From Crambe crambe (Eukaryota > Porifera > Demospongiae > Poecilosclerida > Crambeidae), in assembly GCA_963924555.1 (NCBI GenBank), contig OZ004590.1, positions 4,000,501 through 4,064,500 of the forward strand: DNA of 64,000 nucleotides. Direction: 5' to 3'. A program made the translations under genes and the position numbers. Under the pieces are notes generated by a model. It was not told the origin of the DNA. It was given only the letters and a program-made list of their open reading frames with translations, and ran no database searches. Positions 12,216-24,429 of the stretch are shown here, piece by piece. Position 1 is the first letter of the stretch. Each line of letters begins with the position of its first letter.

Positions 12216-15200
12216 ACATGCCTTGGCTTCACTAGTGAGTATGTAGCTAACTGATCTCTGAGCTATTTTTTTTTTCCGTCGATTTTTTGTTTTATTATTC
12301 TTAAACTTATACACTAATGCCACAGTGATGGGAGACAGAGAAATGCTGTCTTAATGATGATTCATGTTACACTTCAGAGAGACAGCAGTTGAGGAATGAG
12401 GAGTTATAGCATTTTTGCTCTTCAGGAGTCCTACAGTGCTGGCTGTGTAGATACGATACGTACAATCATTATTATACATGACTGTAGTGGACGGGGACCT
12501 CTGCTAAGGATGTCCTCTATTGAGAACTGATAGCAATGGAAACAGATTTGCACTACTTACTTTGTCTCTTTATTTGCATGCTACATAGTGCAAATCACCA
12601 CACCTCTCATTACCTGTGATTGTTAACTATAGCTACGTATTATTGCACAGTGGTAAGAACATTATTGCAAGCACAGTGACTAATATTACAAAATATTAGC
12701 TGTAATTGTTATTGCCAGCATAATGATACAAGGAGCTATGGCCCATTTGCTCCAATCACCTTTAGGTCGTACTTTGACCTTGAATTAATTATTATTAACA
12801 TTACAATCTTCAGAAGTCACTGACGGTCTATTACAACTAATTATGTACTCATAATTAATATGCGGGCAGATATTTATATACTCCAGCATATGAATAGCTC
12901 AGGTGTGGACTAATGAAAAGATAGTCACGAAGTTTTATAATCAACTGAGATTGTACCACTAATGTCGTTAGTTTCATGGGTTAGGCTGTTTGGTGGGCTC
13001 ATTAGTGATAGTATGGATATGGCACATGTGTAAGACTAACAGAATTTATCTTGCCACCAGCTTATGAGATCATGATGGTGGTATATGACAATGCAATATA
13101 CATGCATAAGGCCACCAGTTAGCAGAGCTGGAGCTACCATCTGGTGGGGTCTGGGGAAAACCCTCCAGTTATTATTGATTTAATTTCAATCGGGTATGAT
13201 CTAGCTAGGCAATTACTAACTTATAAATTGCATACACACACAAAACAAAACAAAAAAAAATTCTGAATGGCAGTATGGCCATGGCTGTACCAGCCGTAGC
13301 AGTGCCTCCAGCCATGTAAGTTAGAGTTCATGCATGGGCAGATGATGGTTAAATTAACGTGTGGTGGCTGAATGTATTATAGATATGTTATGGGCACACA
13401 CAGACAATACAGAGTGAACTGCAGAGTATCTCATAGACAATATGTACATAATACACACTATGTCTCAGACAATACTAGCTAAAGCATACAAGTATAGAAA
13501 TTCACTGATTCACTTGATTTTCCTTAAATGCACCATGTACACAATTATCATAGCAATAAAGGTCATAACGATGTACCATTGCAACCATCTTCTAATCAAC
13601 TATGGCCAAGATTAACACAACTCCCATCAGCCAAATACTTCATGGGCTACAGAGATCCTAGCTACAGTGGACCTTGCCAAAAATTAGGATTTTACTTAAA
13701 AGCACATTTTCTTTCCCACCATGAGTGCCTATGATCACATATACACACATTAATCACCACTAGCTATATTTTTCTCTTATAAGTAGATTTTCTATCATCA
13801 TTTCATCACATATGCACACATTCATGACCAATTCTCTTTGATGTACACATATACTGCAATCCCACACTGATAGTTTACCAGCTAACCCAAACAGAAAACT
13901 ACAGAACCACAAGTGGACGTGACTTTAATATTGTGCCCACAAAGTTCAGAGCCCATACCACCACAGCAAATGAACACAGTCTTTTGAAGGTGGTTCACCA
14001 AAAAGGGAGTTTATTGGTTACACCATTAACCATTAACCCATAGACAGGAGGTGGGAAGAGTGTATTGGGTTGGGTCTCATGAATTGCTGAATAGTTGCAA
14101 GGACTTATATAGCAAATATACGTATACAACTAAAAAGAGTGGGAGGTTGATGTGTAGTTTTTTATCCCCTTAAGGAATTCAACCCCTTGGGCTATACTGA
14201 TGGTTGCACATTATTATTATACTCATAATAGCTAATGCCATTGTAATAACTATTATTCATGACAGCTTTTAAAAAATTAATGGCTAAGATTGTTAGCTAT
14301 CTGGCCTGGGCGAGTTGGACTCAGACTGTTATAGCTATATTCCCCCAATGGAGTTGTGGAGTCACAATAGCTTGCTAGTTACTTGGCTCTCTGCCATTTC
14401 GATGGACACAGCGTCACCAGCCTAATAGAATTAATAGCAAGCTGTTTGGTGTGGCTGATTATATTAGCCACACCATTATTAGGTCAATAAGCAGACTGTT
14501 ATGCTTAAAATTATAATCCCTCAGGTTCAACCAGTGACCTCTGAAATGACAGGCCAAAAAAAAAAAAAAAAAAGGAAGGAGATCTAATCACAGTTTATGT
14601 TGATACATCAACAGACAGCAAAGCCACTTGTTCACTGAGCCAAAAGGACAGGAAGTTTGTCAGGAAGACAGGGAGGTTGAAGTTGTGGTCTCACTTAGAG
14701 GGTTGCAGGTGAACTTCAAAGAAAAATTGAACCGTCAATAGTTGCAAGCAATGAAGTCAGACAACATGTATGTGTACATGCACGAGTAGGAGTTGAGAGC
14801 TAGAGGGACTAGCTAACAAGCTTTGGTACATGGTGCATGTGCATGATGTTGTGATGTCGTGGTTTCTGTTGACCCAGATTTCCAGAGAAAGAGGGACTTC
14901 TGATGGCCGAGTATAGGTCTACAGAAGCATCACCATCCTTTTGTCTGCATCCATCTCACATGCAGCCTTTTATAGTCATTCTTCATCTGTCATCAGTACA
15001 GCAATAACTTTCATATTCTAACTAGACCTGACAGTTCTCAGTAGACATAAGCCTGATTTAAGGGTGCATGGCGGAACACTGAAAGTAGTGAATGATGTTA
15101 CTACACCATAAATTTCCAATATAATATACATACTATAAATTGGATTATAGGAAATTCTTGTTGTGTCTGTGATGGGCCTATTATTTTGCTCACAACTAGC

Positions 15201-15331
15201 TACTATGAGGTGAAGGGAACATTTAGCTTTCGCTTTGCAGCCAATCCAGAATTTGTATAACTGGCTGGATAAATAGAGAAGTATAATGTAACTTAGTGTG
15301 CTCCCTTAATTAACTTCCTTATTGTTGCATA

Positions 15332-15530
15332 GTTGCCAACCTTCCAAAATCAAAAGGAGGGACATAGCTAATCCATGATAAAGTGGGATTTTTTTAAAAA
15401 AATTGGGGAAAATAGCCAAATTCAGTGCACTATTTTATGTCTTATTAATAGAAATGCTGACATTTTCAGGGGGACAGGCTCTACAAAAGAGGGACTGTCC
15501 CTCCAAAATAGGGATGGTTGACAACTATGA
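15332..15530. repeat. MITE-like element with about 30-bp terminal inverted repeats
   Basis: The left end ATAGTTGCCAACC...AGGAGGGACA is mirrored at the right by GTCCCTCC...GGTTGACAACTAT, with arms of roughly 30-35 bp and a few mismatches. The roughly 200-bp size and absence of coding capacity suit a non-autonomous DNA transposon. The 61-codon frame across it is not a gene. Confidence 0.65.
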
Positions 15531-16035
15531 AAATGGATCAGTAGAGAATACAGTTTCTCACAACAAGCTGCTTGTACATCATGATTGAGGCTTTTGCCAA
15601 ACAGCACTATATAAGAGAGCAGAAGATCTGGAATTCAAGCAGTCTGAATTAGATGACTAGCTAGAGTTGTTTTTTTTTGTTGTTGTTTTTTGTTGTTGTT
15701 TTTCTGCAAGATTACATGAGCACTGCTGCATCATTTCAGTGTCCCATCATGTGCAGCTGAGCAGTCATGGGATTTTGAGCACTGCATGCAGCTACCAGGG
15801 TTGAGGTAGATGGTGTGTGGTCAGACACCCAGGCAGGTAAACAGGTCTTTTTAGCTCACACTACTGAGTAATGTGTACTAAGTACTACTGCTTATCAAAC
15901 CACGGTGTTTACCAAATATGATGGTAAACAACTTATTGACTAATATTCAGCTATAGTAACTACGTAGCTATACTCAACTAATAGTGTCTGTAGGCTACAG
16001 TTTGCTTTTGAGTCTTCTTGATTTCATGTGGCTGT

Positions 16036-16069
<34 letters not shown>
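16036..16069 (+). repeat. Poly-G tract (34 G)
   Basis: Uninterrupted run of 34 G in gene-free sequence. The length may be an assembly or basecalling estimate. Confidence 0.9.
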
Positions 16070-16071
<2 letters not shown>

Positions 16072-16194
16072 CACTTGAGGCTCATGTATCACTACCCCCA
16101 TACAAGACTAGTCTCCTGGTGACCTTTTCATTAGTCTCCAGGTGACCTTTTCACTTAAGCATTTCTTTGGCTGCCCAAGCATTAGTTCACAGCT

Positions 16195-16330
16195 TCACTT
16201 GATCCCTTGATCATTTAATTCGTCATTATCTGCTCTAACTTTCACATTTAAAACACCAGCAGAGGACTAGTATGAGCTGGTTTTTGAAATTTGAAATTTG
16301 ATAAAGAGTGAATGATCAATTTGATAAAGA
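16195..16330 (-). repeat. Dispersed repeat, copy A (reverse orientation to 47745-47870)
   Basis: The reverse complement reads CAAATTTCAAA...AAAACCAGCTCAT, then CTCTGCTGGTGTTTTAAAT, then AATGATCAAGGGATCAA, which are the same landmarks in the same order as at 47745-47870 on the + strand. An interspersed repeat of unknown type, about 130 bp in each copy. Confidence 0.7.
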
Positions 16331-17780
16331 ATTGAGAGAGTGAATGATCAAGGTACATAATTATAGACTTAGGTATTACAAAGCCTGTTTGCTAGCTAAC
16401 TAGATATCAAGGTTGACTGTGGCAGCTAAATTAATGTCTGGAAAATGAAATCCATGAAAATTTTGATCTTCTTGAGTCTGTGATTGGGATGAACTGATAG
16501 CTACACTCTGCAACTAATGTCTGGATAGCTATGACTTTTGTGGAAAAAAGTCAATCTTGAGTCTAATTCTGATTGGGATTCCAGATAGAGAGAACTGACA
16601 CACTCTATGTCTGGAGATAATTCAATCCTGTGGCAAGGCAACCAATGAAATTTTTCAACCCATGCCACCTGCTGGTTAACCAAGTCTCTCCCCACAGACC
16701 TAATTATAGTCTGTGTGGTATTACACTCAATGTGGGCACATGCACCATGAATCCAATTAGCTAGGTACCTAAGAGTGAGTAAGGCATGATAAAATTTCCC
16801 AACTCATGGTAGTAGCTATCTTTAGTTAAGTAGCTACATTGCTCCACTACATTGCTCCAACAGTGACCCTAAATGAACATATGGCTAGCTAGCCCTGACT
16901 GATTTTTTTTTCCAGGATGTGTGAATGAGGATACCCTCTGGCTATAGCTGTGCCTCTGTAGCTATAGTCCTTACAAAAATTTGATTGCCCCCAAACGATT
17001 GCATCAAGGAAGTTAGCTAATAAGTCAGCCATTCCTTAAGCAAGATTTTCTTCTCATTTTCTCTAGCTATTAGCTATGGTTACACTCGTGAGAGGTGAAG
17101 TAGCTACTGATTTCTACCTGATAGCTATGCACATGACACTAGACTAGCTAGCTAGTAACATCAAGTGGCTAGAGGCACAAGATGGTAGCATCCACACACC
17201 ACATTGGTATCACCCACTTCATTAGTTCTTAGAAATCACAAAAAGAATTATCACGTAGTTTCATTGTCAAATTAGTGTGAATCCTTCAGATTACACCACT
17301 GATCTATTCCTACAGCTTCTGTGTAGTGGTCAATGGTTACATTATGGAGATGAGCAACTATTCCTGTAGCTTCAGTGGTAGAGTAGTGGTCTATGACTAC
17401 ACAGTGAATAGACTCAAGCCTCCATTGACATATTATGACTTCATGCCCTAAATCACTCCTCGCACAATGGGATTGTATGGACCTCAAACTCAACCACAAA
17501 CCCACTAATTGTAATGCAGCCTCATAGCAACACATGTGGCCTCACAATTATAGCTACGTACATGTGACTGTTCCAAGTAGAAATCAAATATTAGATGCAT
17601 TTATTTTGGTCACTCTTCACTGGCCATGGTCTGGAAATTTGGTGTAGATATATAGAACATGTGTATGACCGAGGTTTGAAATAGCTAAGTATGAGTAAGC
17701 TACTAAAAAAAAAACAATAGATTTCTACAACTGTCACATTATGCATTCACTCATTATTACACTTCGTAGCTTCTCCTATC

Positions 17781-17812
17781 ACCATAGATAAAGTACAGAC
17801 TTTATCTATGGT
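17781..17812. repeat. Perfect inverted repeat, 14-bp arms, 4-nt loop
   Basis: ACCATAGATAAAGT at 17781-17794 pairs with its exact complement at 17799-17812. The paralogous positions near 24020 and 30718 keep only the left half, so the right half arose or was kept only in this copy. Confidence 0.85.
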
Positions 17813-17864
17813 ATATCACCAAATTAAAGCTTGTTCATACAGCTTGTGCTATAAAGATGCCGTG

Positions 17865-17938
17865 GTTGTGGTTGTTGTTGTTGTAGTTGTTGTTGTTGTC
17901 GTCGTCGTCGTTGTTGTTGTTGTTGTCGTTGTTGTTGT
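17865..17938 (+). repeat. TTG/TCG trinucleotide repeat
   Basis: A (TTG)n tract interrupted by a short (TCG)n stretch. Simple repeat with no coding support. Confidence 0.9.
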
Positions 17939-18574
17939 GTTTAAACGTGTGTGTATGTCATAGTTACTCTTTTCTGTATCGAAGTATTATCAAAGTTGAT
18001 GAATGAACAGAAAAATTGTCCAAATTAGTAGACTATAGGTCATCTTGTATTGGAGCCACTGGGGTGGGGTGGGGTGAAATCTGCTGGCAGATTACCCACG
18101 AAACTTCATGACAGTAAACACTGCTTGACATGCATATAAATATTAGGCTTGGCTGATCATGACAAACGGAAGTAGAACTTTGGCATCGGAGGTGCTGCAG
18201 TTGTCACCCTATACAAGAAACACACCTCACCACCTTATGTTCCAGCAGCCTATTTCCATTGTCCATAAAATAAAAATAATATAATAATAATCAAATAGGA
18301 ATTAAGTGTGGGTAAGGGATGTCAATGCAGAATATCAAGTATGGGTAAGGGTGGAATTCAAGTGTGGGTAAGGGATGTCAAGTATGGGTGTCAAGGGATA
18401 TTCAACTATGCAGATATCAACAAACACTTTGTCCACCTTCGCCTTCTTGACATAAACCCAGAGCTTCATACATAAACAGCTGCTGAATCAGCATTGAAGT
18501 ATGATGCAGTTGAAGCAGTGGCTGCTATTTATTGCTATGGAGACCCTACAAGTGGTGAATCTTTCTCAATAGTA

Positions 18575-19365
18575 GCTAGCATATATTCCTAGCTACAATC
18601 ATCCTCAAGTAGCTAATGAACAATTAAGGGACAAAGAAAAGGTACCTACCTATTGATAGCTACCTTATTAGCTATTAATCAAATTTTTTGCAGGTTAAAA
18701 TGAGTTCATGCAGAAGTTATCTTGTATATGGCCAGAATTATTGGTAGGAATTTTGGAATTCAATTGCCCTGAATCATAAATAAAAGCAAAGCTTGGTGGA
18801 TTGGAGGATTCAATAAGCGGTGCAGGGCTAGGGCTGCAGGTTAAGAGCACACTTGATTTTATCTAAATGTTTCATACAAGCTGTAGCTAGCTAGCTCATT
18901 CTTTGACAGGAAAGAATAATTGAAGGGGGGAAGATGGCTCCCTCCCCTTCTTCTGCACCATCTCTTGCTTTACCAAGATTTTTACAGTTGGAGTCCTCAA
19001 TTATCAGATGCCATTCTCCGCCAAATTTCCAGCCATATGATTGTAATGTAACCCATTAATTTTGTGTATTATTGTAGCTGTCTGTTTGAACTTCAAGTCT
19101 GAATTTAATGCTCATTTTGAAATTGATAAAATGGGGAAATTGGCTAGGAAACATATCTTTCAGTCAGTGCTGTGATAACATAGCTAATATCTTGTAGCTA
19201 TCTCTAGGCCACTGTATTGAGTGTGATGGACACAACGGTATGGAAGAAAGGTTAAAAGGCATAGCTAGCAACACTGAATAATGTGCATGAAATAAGTTGT
19301 ATAGCTACATGCATGTGTATAGACAGACACACACACAGAGACAAACAAATAGACAGATGGAGAGA
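18575..19365. other. Intergenic, no gene seen
   Basis: AT-rich sequence with TAGC-type repeats. Parts near 18900-19100 resemble sequence around 30050-30290 in reverse orientation, consistent with membership of the duplicated region. No reading frame is supported. Confidence 0.5.
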
Positions 19366-19369
19366 CTGA

Positions 19370-19935
19370 TCACTCATTCAATCCTTGGTTGGCTGTGTGA
19401 GCATAATTTTGAAGATAAATGGCTATTAGACTTGAAGAGACATCTCCTGAGAGGGGTGTGGTCTTTGGAACAGTTGACAGAGAAGTGGGACGGTAAGCCA
19501 TATACTGTTTATTAGATGGATAGCCTGTCCAAAAGTGTGCAGCAACAGAAAAGTTAAGTAAAAGAAAGCATACAGACACACTGTCAAGATCACAAACACA
19601 TCAATCTTCTTGGTATTTTTGAAATTCTGACGTTTTGACTGCCATCCACACACTGTTGGAAGTAGAAGAATCACAAGGTAAGTTAGATTTACAGGAAAGT
19701 ACCATGTGGTAACATAACCTAATAAGGCTCATCTGCTGAAGAACTGATGATCGTCACCTTATTGAAGTTTTGTATGCTAAGAACTTGACGATTGATAAAG
19801 AAACAATGATAGAAGAGAGTACACTGATATATACAGCTAATGTCTCATTGGAACACAATTTTTTTGAAGGCATTGACAATGAATTCTGACCGGCTTCACG
19901 AGAATAGTTGCAAATATGAGAGTATTGCCATTAGA
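19370..19935 (-). pseudogene. Inverted 3' fragment of the class C GPCR gene
   Basis: The reverse complement matches the last part of the receptor genes (about residue 545 to the stop, plus the following TCTG-rich sequence). Recognisable pieces are the TM6 region ('KIDVFVILTVCLYAFFYLTF' read on the - strand near 19560-19620), the C-terminal 'PKTT' stretch and the end near 'SKLCS'. Stops, deletions and frame changes break it, and no 5' part precedes it. It lies about 0.7 kb upstream of the intact receptor and in the opposite direction, so the duplication history included an inversion. Confidence 0.85.
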
Positions 19936-19939
19936 TTTG

Positions 19940-20655
19940 CGCGAGCAGACAGGGTGCTAGAGTTCACTAACCTAGTACATGCATGGTTGTGGTTAGTCTT
20001 TCTGAATACAGTGTTCACACACACTAGCTTGCAGGAAGATACAAGAGCTAGTGTGTTTGTTATTGTGAATCACACTAATATTGAATTTGGTATGCATTAG
20101 AACCTCCAAGAAAAGGATAACCTCTCTATAAAAGACAAAGTGGCTGATCCTTTACTCGGAGGTTCTTATAGGCAACTGGATGCTCACTAATGTGATCCTC
20201 CTAATAGCTCATACGTTTATATCTTCAAGAGTGTTCCAGAGCAGTGTAGCACTTCTGGAAAATTGCTTCTGCATGGGCATCCACAAATAGAACTTTTTTG
20301 TCCAGACATGAGTGAAGCTATGTACATTTCTAGCTATAAAATATGAGAACAATTTTTTGGTGACAGAATAAGGAATGTTTGTACTAATTTAAGCATGCTG
20401 TTTTTCCTGAGATGTACATAGCTAATGTATTGATAATACATGCTTTAGATTGCTTCCTCCGTGTGCATCATTTGAAAAGGAAGATCATAGCTACATGCAG
20501 GCTACAGCTAGCATGTACAGGTAGTGACTCTATGACTAGTCTACATCCTGACTAGATCTTAGCATCATGCAGCCACACTAATTTCACAGGCAAATAAATA
20601 TGATGTACCCAAGTGAAGTATCAATGCAAGTTGTATAGTTAGCTAAGCCTGGAGA
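19940..20655. other. Upstream region of the first receptor gene
   Basis: No gene seen. A segment near 20520-20600 (including CATCATGCAGCCACA) recurs upstream of the other receptor copies (about 25370, 25975, 27230) and in the thiolase intron near 34310-34360. It therefore marks the left part of the duplicated unit and may include the receptor promoter. Confidence 0.5.
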
Positions 20656-20661
20656 AGGAAG

Positions 20662-22902
20662 ATGAATTTGAAGCTCATGTTAGTGATGATTTTATGCTGC
20701 AAATACTCTTCACAAGAAACCAAAACTCTTCAGATATTAGACATACTTCCGGGCAGTACAGATGTCTTACTAGGTCAGAGAAGGATACAAGATGCAAAAA
20801 GAGGAGTTGAACTAGCTATTCAGCATGTCAACCAACACTTTGAAATGTTTGGAGGTCACAACTTGACAGTGTTGCACATCGATTCTGGAAAATGCAAAGA
20901 ACTCCAAAGTTCAGAAACTGTTGTTGAAGTCTATAGAAGCATATTTGGTGATCAAGGATCCTGTACTGTTGCAATGATGGGACTTTTCTGCCCTTTTATT
21001 GCAAATGATGTTGCTCATGTGTTCAGTCATCCCCAATTCAGTTATGTTCAACTTGTATCAGCCTTTTCTTCAAAACTACGCAGCAAATTGTACAAAAATC
21101 TGTTTTTTTCTACTCCATCTTCATTTTTGTATGACCAGGCTATAATTGGATTGATGGATCATTTGAATTGGACTCGCTTAACTGTTGTCTATGACAACCA
21201 ATTCATAGCAGATCTTAACTTCATAGCAAACTCCAGTACAGTGGATGGAATCAATGATAATTCATCATCACTATTTATGCAAAGATTGAGCCAAAAGAAT
21301 ATAACTTTTCACCAGATACAGAATGGTAGGCAAGGTTTATCACCAGAATATAGAGTCATATATTCCTTGACTACAACTCCAGAGAGTGCTGTCTTAATGT
21401 GTGAAGCTTTAAAGACCAACAGGATATGGCCAAAGTATGTGCATATTTTCAATGGCAAGTCCATTCAAGATTTCTTGATGTCTTATAATGTTACAAAGTG
21501 CAGTAGAGATGAAATGTTACAAGCAATTGAAGGTGTGATTTTGATGAATTTCGATCTCCAGACAGATGATAATGAAATCTTAGTCTCAGGAATGTCCATG
21601 AAAAAGTATCTATCTTCATATTATGCTCAAGAGCAAAATGATACTCTTAATGATTCCATCAAAATTAGGCCATCTGTCTATGCCCATGTACAGTACGATC
21701 AGGTCTGGGCACTAGCTCTTGCATTGAACACTTCCATGAAAGACTTACCAGCCCAAGAAGAGAGCTTCTGTTTGAACAATGGCTTAAGATCAGCTAATCT
21801 CACTGATACTATGCAAGATGCATTGATGCAAGTGCGGTTTCAGGGGGCTTCTGGCTTTGTGGACTACAGAGATGATCAGGACGAAGTCACAACTGTCCAA
21901 TACCTCCAAGTCAGGCAAAGGAAAGAAATACTATTTGCAAAGTATAAGGCATCCAAATTCAATTTGATTGATCATACTACATTATTTCCCAGTGATCATT
22001 TCAAAACAGTCTTAGTTTCACATATAGCACTGCATACGAGAATGATTTTCATAGTGCTGTACTCAATTCTATTCATCTTCATAACCTTTCAACTTATTCT
22101 TGTTCTTGTTTTCCGGAAGGAACCAGAAGTGAAAGCAACTAGCCCTTACTTGAGTTTATTCATCTTCATGGGATGCTATATGCAAACCATTGCTAATTTC
22201 CTACTACAAATTGACTCCAGTTCTATTCCCAGCATAGCACTCTGTCTACTAGCACAACTCTTCGTTACTAACAGCAATACTTTCATATTTGCAACTATTC
22301 TCGTGAAGCTGGTCAGAATTAATTACGTGTTCAATGCCTTCAAAAAAACAGGGAAGTTTTGCTCCAACATGGCATCAGCTGTATACATCAGTGTACTCTC
22401 TTCTATCAGTGTCTTTTTATCAATCATCCAAGTTCTTAGCATTAAAAACTTCAATAAGGTGACAATCACAATGTTCAGTTCTTCAGCAGATGAGCCTCAT
22501 TATTTGTTAAATAGGTTATGTGAGTTACCACAATGGTACTTTCCTGTAAATCTAACTTACCTTGTAATTCTTCTACTTCCAACAGTGTGGATGGCATTCA
22601 AAACCCGGCATATCAAACGTCAGAATTTCAAAAACACCAAGAAGATTAATGTGTTTGTGATCTTGACAATGTGTCTATACGCTTTCTTTTACCCAACTTT
22701 CCTGTTGCTGCGCACTTCTGGACAGGATATCCTTGCATATCTAATAAGCAATTTGGTCTTCCCACTGATCCCACTTCCCTGTCAAGTGTTGCTCTTTGTT
22801 CCAAAGACCACACCCCCTCTCAGGAGATGTCTCCTAAAGTCCAAGAAAATTAGCCATTTATCTTCAAAATTATGCTCACGCAGCAAACCAAGTATCAAAT
22901 GA
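20662..22902 (+). CDS. Class C (GABA-B-like) G-protein-coupled receptor, intronless, copy 1
   Basis: 746 aa in one exon. Residues 1-17 are a signal peptide. Residues about 20-440 are a Venus-flytrap ligand-binding domain (ANF-receptor fold): 'QILDILPGSTDVLLG' at its start, 'GVELAIQHVNQHF', 'VAMMGLFCPFIANDVAHVFS', and many N-glycosylation sequons. There is no cysteine-rich linker, which separates GABA-B-like from glutamate/taste receptors. Seven membrane segments follow at about 459-482, 493-515, 525-553, 572-594, 627-648, 662-684 and 690-715; 'ATSPYLSLFIFMGC' in TM2 and 'CLLAQLF' in TM3 fit family 3. The cytoplasmic tail is short and Lys/Ser-rich. Known: these receptors sense small ligands and signal through G proteins; the ligand is unknown here. 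The ATG follows AAGGAAG and is conserved in all copies. Confidence 0.93.
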   Translation: MNLKLMLVMILCCKYSSQETKTLQILDILPGSTDVLLGQRRIQDAKRGVELAIQHVNQHFEMFGGHNLTVLHIDSGKCKELQSSETVVEVYRSIFGDQGSCTVAMMGLFCPFIANDVAHVFSHPQFSYVQLVSAFSSKLRSKLYKNLFFSTPSSFLYDQAIIGLMDHLNWTRLTVVYDNQFIADLNFIANSSTVDGINDNSSSLFMQRLSQKNITFHQIQNGRQGLSPEYRVIYSLTTTPESAVLMCEALKTNRIWPKYVHIFNGKSIQDFLMSYNVTKCSRDEMLQAIEGVILMNFDLQTDDNEILVSGMSMKKYLSSYYAQEQNDTLNDSIKIRPSVYAHVQYDQVWALALALNTSMKDLPAQEESFCLNNGLRSANLTDTMQDALMQVRFQGASGFVDYRDDQDEVTTVQYLQVRQRKEILFAKYKASKFNLIDHTTLFPSDHFKTVLVSHIALHTRMIFIVLYSILFIFITFQLILVLVFRKEPEVKATSPYLSLFIFMGCYMQTIANFLLQIDSSSIPSIALCLLAQLFVTNSNTFIFATILVKLVRINYVFNAFKKTGKFCSNMASAVYISVLSSISVFLSIIQVLSIKNFNKVTITMFSSSADEPHYLLNRLCELPQWYFPVNLTYLVILLLPTVWMAFKTRHIKRQNFKNTKKINVFVILTMCLYAFFYPTFLLLRTSGQDILAYLISNLVFPLIPLPCQVLLFVPKTTPPLRRCLLKSKKISHLSSKLCSRSKPSIK

Positions 22903-22904
22903 GT

Positions 22905-24425
22905 GATCATCTGTCTATCTGTCTGTCTGACTGCCTGTCTGTCTGTCTGTCTATCACATACATGTAGCTATAATATTAGCTATGCACATTATTCAGTGTT
23001 GCTGTCTTTTAATTTAATCTTTTTTCCATATCTTTTGTGTCCATAACTCAATATCAATTGTGCCAGACTGTACTTTTTAGAGCCACGCAGCTCTTTTTAC
23101 GCGAAAGATTCACCAAGCGCACTATTAAAAATTTATTGTGGGTGGGGTTTTATGTTAGCTAATTTTAGCGACGGTTGGATCCAAACAGCCTCTTAAATCT
23201 CTGGAACCAATCGTCAGAATGTGCCCAATCTTTGCATGTGGCTTCCATCAGGTGACGTATCCAATTATAACAGTTAGTTTTTTTCCGCATCTGGTCCGGA
23301 ATTGTACTAATAAATAGAAAAGTAAATTTAATATTAGAAAAAACTCACTGTTGCGTTGTAGAGTACTGGGAAAGAAGACTGTAGAGCAAAAATCAGCCAT
23401 GTAAGTCAAGCGGCCACTGAGATCTAGTGATGCTTGATAGAATAATAAAATCGCTTGTAGCAGCTACAGTAATCATCTTTTTTTCCTTCATTTTTGGTGT
23501 GTATAGTAGTATTACAGTACTCTACAACTAGGCATTTGTTTCATTTTGCTATTCCAATTAGCTATCTCTGGAGTTATAATTCCCTAGCAACCACGTGTGG
23601 GCGAGGCAAAGCTTTTTGATTCAGGACAATTAAATTCCTGCCTGGCCAAGATAGCTAACTTCTGCATGCACTCGGAGACTGCTTTTGACCTGCAAGGACA
23701 AAAATATCAATAGGCTTGACCATCTTGTTCATTACTTGAGGACATTTAGATTGTACGATTATAGCTATAATTATGCTAGCTAGCTAGCTACTGTTTGGGG
23801 ATTCACCAGCCACTGCTGCACTGCACTGCAGCCACTGCTTCAAGTTCAAACCTGCATTCTTCAATGCAGCTAACTGACTAATGTATCGTAGCTTTCAAGC
23901 TGACATAACTGGTCCTAATCACTTCTTGCTCAATGGGATTGCATGGACCTCGAACTCAATCACTTGCAACACATGTACAGCCATACACTCATCCTAACAT
24001 TGTAGCTGCTCAAGTATCATGATAGATAAAGTACGGACTTTTTCAAGCATTACTAAGTGATCATTGTCTCCCTACCTGCCTGTGGCTATAAAGATGCAAC
24101 ATATGTGACAATTCAGTATTTCCTTGTATCATTATTCTATGTTCGCATTGTTTTTGTGACAAGTAGTCGTATAATTAGTGTGCACGCATACTCACAATCA
24201 GTTGCTTGTATAATTAAGAAAGTTGTACTTACAAAATTGTGCAAGTGACTCAAAGACCCTTACACATACGAAGGTTGTTGTTGTGTGTGTGTGTGTGTGT
24301 CCACATGTGTTACTCTTTTCTGTATCAAGGTATTGTTATCAAATATGATCATCCAAATTAAAAAAATAATTCTTTTTATGGACAATGGATAAAAATATGC
24401 TCCCTACGGATGCAGGCATTAGGTA
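22905..24425. other. Spacer of duplicated unit; TCTG microsatellite, no gene
   Basis: Starts with a (TCTG)n tract (22912-22955) that also follows the second receptor (29572-29605). About 23000-23600 looks unique to this copy; 23610-24420 matches 30310-30960 closely, including GCAAAGCTTTTTGATTCAGG and a GT microsatellite near 24280. No coding sequence is supported. Confidence 0.6.
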
Positions 24426-24429
24426 ATAA

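Larger units (their letters stand above)
9990..17430. other. Gene-free interval with simple and dispersed repeats
   Basis: No reading frame here shows family motifs or exon-like organisation on either strand; the longest open frames (60-104 codons) look fortuitous. It holds the separately listed tandem, microsatellite, inverted-repeat and poly-G features. Regulatory elements or non-coding RNAs cannot be excluded by eye. Confidence 0.6.
17440..18570. pseudogene. Diverged, rearranged copy of the receptor/thiolase duplication block with thiolase fragments
   Basis: The order of landmarks matches 23920-25180 and 30620-31860: 'CAATGGGATTG.ATGGACCTC', then ATAGATAAAGT.C.GACTTT, a thiolase last-exon fragment, an 'AGTGTGGGTAAGGGATGTCAA' minisatellite, then a piece of thiolase exon 10. 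The last-exon fragment (about 18178-18240) encodes '[17 protein letters not shown]' on the + strand, whereas the exon 10 piece (about 18430-18480) is antisense. A piece of exon 3 ('YDAVEAVAA', 18478-18560) follows in the + sense. Orientations conflict and parts are missing, so it cannot be a working gene. Inference: an old duplicate scrambled by at least one inversion. Confidence 0.7.

Noticed and set aside
13528-13734. 68-codon frame in the gene-free interval
   Set aside because: No motif, no splice context and low-complexity surroundings.
19840-20100. 86-codon + frame at 19840
   Set aside because: Its first third is antisense to the receptor TM3 region, part of the inverted fragment; the rest lacks family resemblance.
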